Shown piece by piece: positions 5,185 through 7,857 of a stretch of 7,857 nt of DNA (positions are counted from its first letter, which is position 1; every line of letters starts with the position of its first letter). This stretch comes from Caldifarciminota bacterium UBA3073 (GTDB lineage: Bacteria > Hydrothermota > UBA3073). Under the pieces are notes generated by a model, which worked only from the letters and a program-made list of their open reading frames with translations, searched no databases and had not been told where the DNA came from. The stretch is taken from contig DFBT01000019.1 in assembly GCA_002366725.1 (NCBI GenBank), forward strand, positions 11,248 through 19,104, in the 5' to 3' direction. The position numbers were made by a program, and so were the translations under genes.

Positions 5185-6367
5185 AGACTTTGACTTTATT
5201 TTTTTAGCCTTTGTCCTTTTAGTGGTCGTCCTGGGACTTCTTACACTCTATTCTGCCAGCTACGAGGAGGGTGGGGGGGCGTTCAAGAGACAGGTCGTAT
5301 GGGTGGCGATTGGACTCGTAGTGCTGCTTTTGTTTTCCCATATCCCGTTTCGTTTCTGGCAGAGTGTCGCCCCGGTTCTATATGTAATTTCTCTCATTCT
5401 TCTTATGGTAGTTCTGTTTGCGGGCAGAGGTGTGAAGAGATGGATAAGCCTGGGTCCCATCTCATTCCAGCCCTCGGAGTTTGCCAAGGTTTCAACGGTA
5501 CTTTTTATGTCCGATGTTCTATCCATAAGGAGGTTCGAGCTGAAGCACCTTCGTTCGTTTCTCGTTCCATTTCTTATCTGTCTCCCTCCCTTTATGTTGG
5601 TTTTTGTTGAACCCGATCTCGGCACATCTCTCGTCTTTATCTTTATGTTTTTTGCACTAACATTTTATAAGGGAACCAGGCCCATATATATATTCTTCCT
5701 GATTTCTCCTTTCTTCTCACTTCTGACGGCATTTCACTGGGGTATATGGGTGGTTTGGCTTATCTTGGTTCTCTCCGTAATATACTGGGGGAGAATTCCC
5801 CTGAATGAAGGGATTTTCGTCTTCATAGCGAATGTGACTGTCGGACTCCTCAACCCTTTGGTATGGCAGGCAGTTCTGCCCTATCAAAGGGCGAGATTAA
5901 CGGGTTTTCTCTCGCCAGAAAGCAACCCCGCCGGTATGGGATGGCAGCTTTTACAGTCAAAGATAGCAATAGGTTCTGGTCGTATCTTCGGAAAGGGATT
6001 TCTGGAGGGCACGCAAAAGGGACTCGCCTTCCTACCGCAAAAACATACAGACTTTGCATTTTCTTCATTTGCAGAGGAGTTTGGATTTATCGGAAACATT
6101 CTTCTTTTTTCCGCATTTATCTTCATCGTGTTGAGGGGGATAAGGATCGCCAGAGCATCGAGGAACCAGTTTGCCTCGCTCTTTGCATTTGGGCTCGTAT
6201 CGATAATTTTGTTTCAGGTGATTATAAATGTTGGTATGACGATGGGTCTATTTCCCGTTGTGGGCATACCGCTTCCCCTCCTGTCGTATGGCGGTTCATC
6301 TACACTTGTGTTTCTTGGAATAGCGGGACTCATTCTCGGTATTGGAAAGCAGAGGTATCAGTATTGA
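5171..6367 (+). CDS. rodA: SEDS-family peptidoglycan glycosyltransferase RodA
   Basis: RodA polymerises glycan strands from lipid II on the outer face of the inner membrane, normally with a class B PBP (PBP2), during cell elongation. The 398-residue product is highly hydrophobic with about ten membrane segments. Family motifs are present: GVKRWISLGPISFQPSEFAK from residue 87, EPDLGTS from E147, GSGRIFGKGFLEGTQ, then LPQKHTDFAF, where D294 corresponds to the catalytic Asp of RodA proteins, and the C-terminal GIPLPLLSYGGSS. The GTQ...HTDF pattern favours RodA over FtsW. It is slightly longer than the E. coli protein (about 370 residues). The start is supported by AGAGGAG and by the 14-nt overlap with miaA. 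No PBP2 or mre genes lie in the window, so it is separated from its usual cell-shape cluster, at least on this side. Confidence 0.95.
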   Translation: MRFFKDFDFIFLAFVLLVVVLGLLTLYSASYEEGGGAFKRQVVWVAIGLVVLLLFSHIPFRFWQSVAPVLYVISLILLMVVLFAGRGVKRWISLGPISFQPSEFAKVSTVLFMSDVLSIRRFELKHLRSFLVPFLICLPPFMLVFVEPDLGTSLVFIFMFFALTFYKGTRPIYIFFLISPFFSLLTAFHWGIWVVWLILVLSVIYWGRIPLNEGIFVFIANVTVGLLNPLVWQAVLPYQRARLTGFLSPESNPAGMGWQLLQSKIAIGSGRIFGKGFLEGTQKGLAFLPQKHTDFAFSSFAEEFGFIGNILLFSAFIFIVLRGIRIARASRNQFASLFAFGLVSIILFQVIINVGMTMGLFPVVGIPLPLLSYGGSSTLVFLGIAGLILGIGKQRYQY

Positions 6368-6420
6368 AATTCTATTTTTTAACAGGGACTCTTACGAGAC
6401 TTGTAAGGGATCAAGAAAGA

Positions 6421-6865
6421 AGTAAACCTCTTTAGGTCATTGTCAAGTTTGGCTCTGTAATCACCCGTGGAAATCAGCGACAAGATATATTCAGAGACAG
6501 CAGAGTTCGAGAGCGGTGTCTTGATAAGCTCAAAGATTATAGAGAGATATGATTTTTTTATCTATGCTTATACATTAATGTCAAACCATATTCATCTCCT
6601 CGTAGAAGCAGGAGATACTCCGCTTTCTAAAATCATGCAAGGATTTCTACAATCTTGTACTCAATACTATAATAGAAAATATAAGATAGTGGGACACCTT
6701 TTTCAGAGCAGGTATAAGGCAATACTCTGCGATAAAGATGTTTATCTTTTACAACTATTGCGATATATACATATGAATCCAGTGCGTGCAAAAATAGTGG
6801 AGAGTCCTTCCGATTATCTCTGGAGTAGTCATCGTGTTTTAAATAAGATGCTATTGATGAGATGA
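6421..6865 (+). pseudogene. Decayed REP-associated tyrosine transposase (RAYT, Y1_Tnp family)
   Basis: RAYTs are single-copy HUH-type nucleases related to IS200/IS605 transposases and linked to REP palindromes. The N-terminal part is readable in one frame (6421-6549): SKPL, a TAG stop at 6433-6435, then VITRGNQRQDIFRDS and DKLKDYRE. The rest lies in another frame (continuous from a GTG at 6467 to 6865) and contains the HUH motif in YAYTLMSNHIHLL, the catalytic-tyrosine region TQYYNRKY, GHLFQSRYKA and RYIHMNPVRAK. The two parts join around 6541-6550. Restoring one AG in the AGAGAG run gives DYRERYDFF across the junction, so a 2-bp deletion is the likely lesion. Residues just before VITRG also look partly lost, and the protein stops soon after WSSH, where relatives commonly continue. 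Catalytic motifs survive, but the gene as a whole should be inactive. Confidence 0.85.
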
Positions 6866-7857
6866 AAGGAAAGAATAAAATATCATTCATTGGCATAGTC
6901 CTCCTTGGCAATTCTATAAATGCCAATGCTGATGTCCCGCATATTATACGGTTTGCACCACCGCCTTACTCTACCAATATCATTAAGAGTGTTAGTTTGA
7001 AGGTTACATTTGATGTGGATATGGACGAGGCTACAATCAATGAGAATTCTTTTGTGGTTTATGGCAGTCAGACAGGATGGCATCCAGGGACTATAACTTA
7101 TGATGATTCTACGAGGACTGTTACATATGACCCTGATTTCAATTTCAAGGAGGGGGAGTGGGTGATTGCAACTCTCACTTCTGATATTGAGGATATAGAT
7201 GGAAATCGCATCTGGGGTTATGTGTGGAACTTCTCCATAGGAGTGGCAGGGGGTGCGGGTGTATTTGGACCCGATACAGAATATAACACTTGTGAGGGAC
7301 CCAGGTCTGTGACCTGTGCTGATTTTGACAATGACGGTAATCTTGACCTTGCAGTGGGACACAGGTTTAGTGATAGTATGGTGGTATTCAGGAATCCTGG
7401 GAATGGGATATTTGAGAAGGATTCGGTGTATGCAACTATGGGTTCATACACAGAAAGATGTCCACTAAAGAGCGGCGATATAGATAGGGATGAAGATATC
7501 GACCTCATTTTTCAGGCTGACACCAGCCATCTCTCCGTATTTCCCAATATAGGTAGTGGTATATTTGGATCTTTATTACAATATTCGATTGACAAGACAT
7601 TTTTGCGTCATATCTATATCAATGATTTTAATGGAGACGGTTATCTGGATGTCGTTGCTTCAGATTATGACAAGTTTTTTGTATTCTTCAATGATGGTAG
7701 TGGGAACTTCGACAACTGGGTTGATTATTACATTGAGCCCAGTATAATTCCCATCTCTGGCGGTGATTTTGATGGTGATGGGGATATAGACCTTGTGACT
7801 GTGACTATGTGGGGGACAGATGAGGTAAGGGTAAGGATATTTATCAATCAAGGGGAT
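6862..7857 (+). CDS. Secreted Ig-like and FG-GAP/VCBS repeat protein, 3' end outside window
   Basis: The frame is open for 332 codons from the ATG at 6862 to the last base, so the gene continues beyond the window. Residues 1-24 form a signal peptide: basic MKGKNK, hydrophobic ISFIGIVLLG and a likely signal peptidase I site after ANA. Residues about 25-127 resemble a bacterial Ig-like domain of the SbsA/Big_5 type (FAPPP, then VTFDVDMDEATINENSFVV, ending near WNFSIG). From about residue 150 come four FG-GAP/VCBS repeats with Asp-rich calcium-binding loops beginning near D154 (DFDNDGNLDLAV), D206 (DIDRDEDIDLI), D255 (DFNGDGYLDVV) and D302 (DFDGDGDIDLV), spaced about 50 residues as in beta-propeller blades. 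The predicted location is extracellular or the cell surface; the ligand is unknown. The start overlaps the last codons of the RAYT remnant, and neither a good Shine-Dalgarno nor a clear promoter is visible. Confidence 0.88.
   Translation, partial: MKGKNKISFIGIVLLGNSINANADVPHIIRFAPPPYSTNIIKSVSLKVTFDVDMDEATINENSFVVYGSQTGWHPGTITYDDSTRTVTYDPDFNFKEGEWVIATLTSDIEDIDGNRIWGYVWNFSIGVAGGAGVFGPDTEYNTCEGPRSVTCADFDNDGNLDLAVGHRFSDSMVVFRNPGNGIFEKDSVYATMGSYTERCPLKSGDIDRDEDIDLIFQADTSHLSVFPNIGSGIFGSLLQYSIDKTFLRHIYINDFNGDGYLDVVASDYDKFFVFFNDGSGNFDNWVDYYIEPSIIPISGGDFDGDGDIDLVTVTMWGTDEVRVRIFINQGD

Noticed and set aside
6388..6410. Small hairpin after rodA as a terminator
   Set aside because: The stem CTTAC/GTAAG is only 5 bp (7 with a G-U pair) and no T-run follows. 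The T-run at 6375-6380 precedes it, so this is not an intrinsic terminator.
5863..6435. 190-codon plus-strand frame overlapping rodA
   Set aside because: It runs in another frame across the RodA catalytic and C-terminal motifs. Only its last codons (about 6421-6432) have meaning, as part of the RAYT remnant.
6668..6673. TATAAT inside the RAYT remnant as a promoter for the FG-GAP gene
   Set aside because: It lies in AT-rich coding sequence with only a weak -35 match (TTCTAC-like) and would give a leader of almost 190 nt. The support is insufficient.
6883..7362. 159-codon minus-strand frame opposite the FG-GAP gene
   Set aside because: The plus strand carries a signal peptide, an Ig-like domain and calcium-binding repeats; the minus frame shows no recognisable motif.

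Overview
The window looks like chromosomal DNA from an uncultured bacterium of moderate GC content. It carries housekeeping genes (a RimP-like fragment, MiaA, RodA) next to large secreted proteins: a beta-propeller protein ending in a type-A sorting-like domain, and an Ig-like plus FG-GAP protein. This mix recalls candidate phyla such as WOR-3/Hydrothermae or the wider Fibrobacterota-Chlorobiota-Bacteroidota group. That placement is inference; no rRNA or other strong phylogenetic marker is present.

Layout. The left half (48-3924) is read on the minus strand. In transcription order it holds the propeller protein (3924-1810), then a polytopic membrane protein with a glutamate-rich tail (1658-474) that has its own consensus promoter and a strong rho-independent terminator, then a short RimP-like gene (341-48) lacking the C-terminal domain. 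At 3935-4012 two near-consensus sigma-70 promoters stand back to back inside an inverted repeat. One fires leftward into the propeller gene with almost no 5' leader. The other fires rightward into a leader of about 270 nt with several inverted repeats, followed by overlapping miaA (4288-5184) and rodA (5171-6367).

Right end. After rodA comes a decayed REP-associated tyrosine transposase (RAYT/Y1_Tnp, about 6421-6865). It has a nonsense codon and a frameshift that fits loss of one AG dinucleotide. Its last codons overlap the start of a secreted Big_5-like/FG-GAP protein that is still open at the window end.

How the genes relate. miaA (tRNA A37 prenylation) and rodA (peptidoglycan glycan-strand polymerase) form a translationally coupled pair. 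The two extracellular proteins and the membrane protein suggest an investment in the cell surface, but nothing ties them into one pathway. I found no CRISPR array, defence system, tRNA or rRNA. The most interesting material is non-coding: the symmetric divergent promoter, the apparently leaderless transcript, the structured pre-miaA region with phased CCGTG words, and a promoter layout shared by all three convincing promoters.
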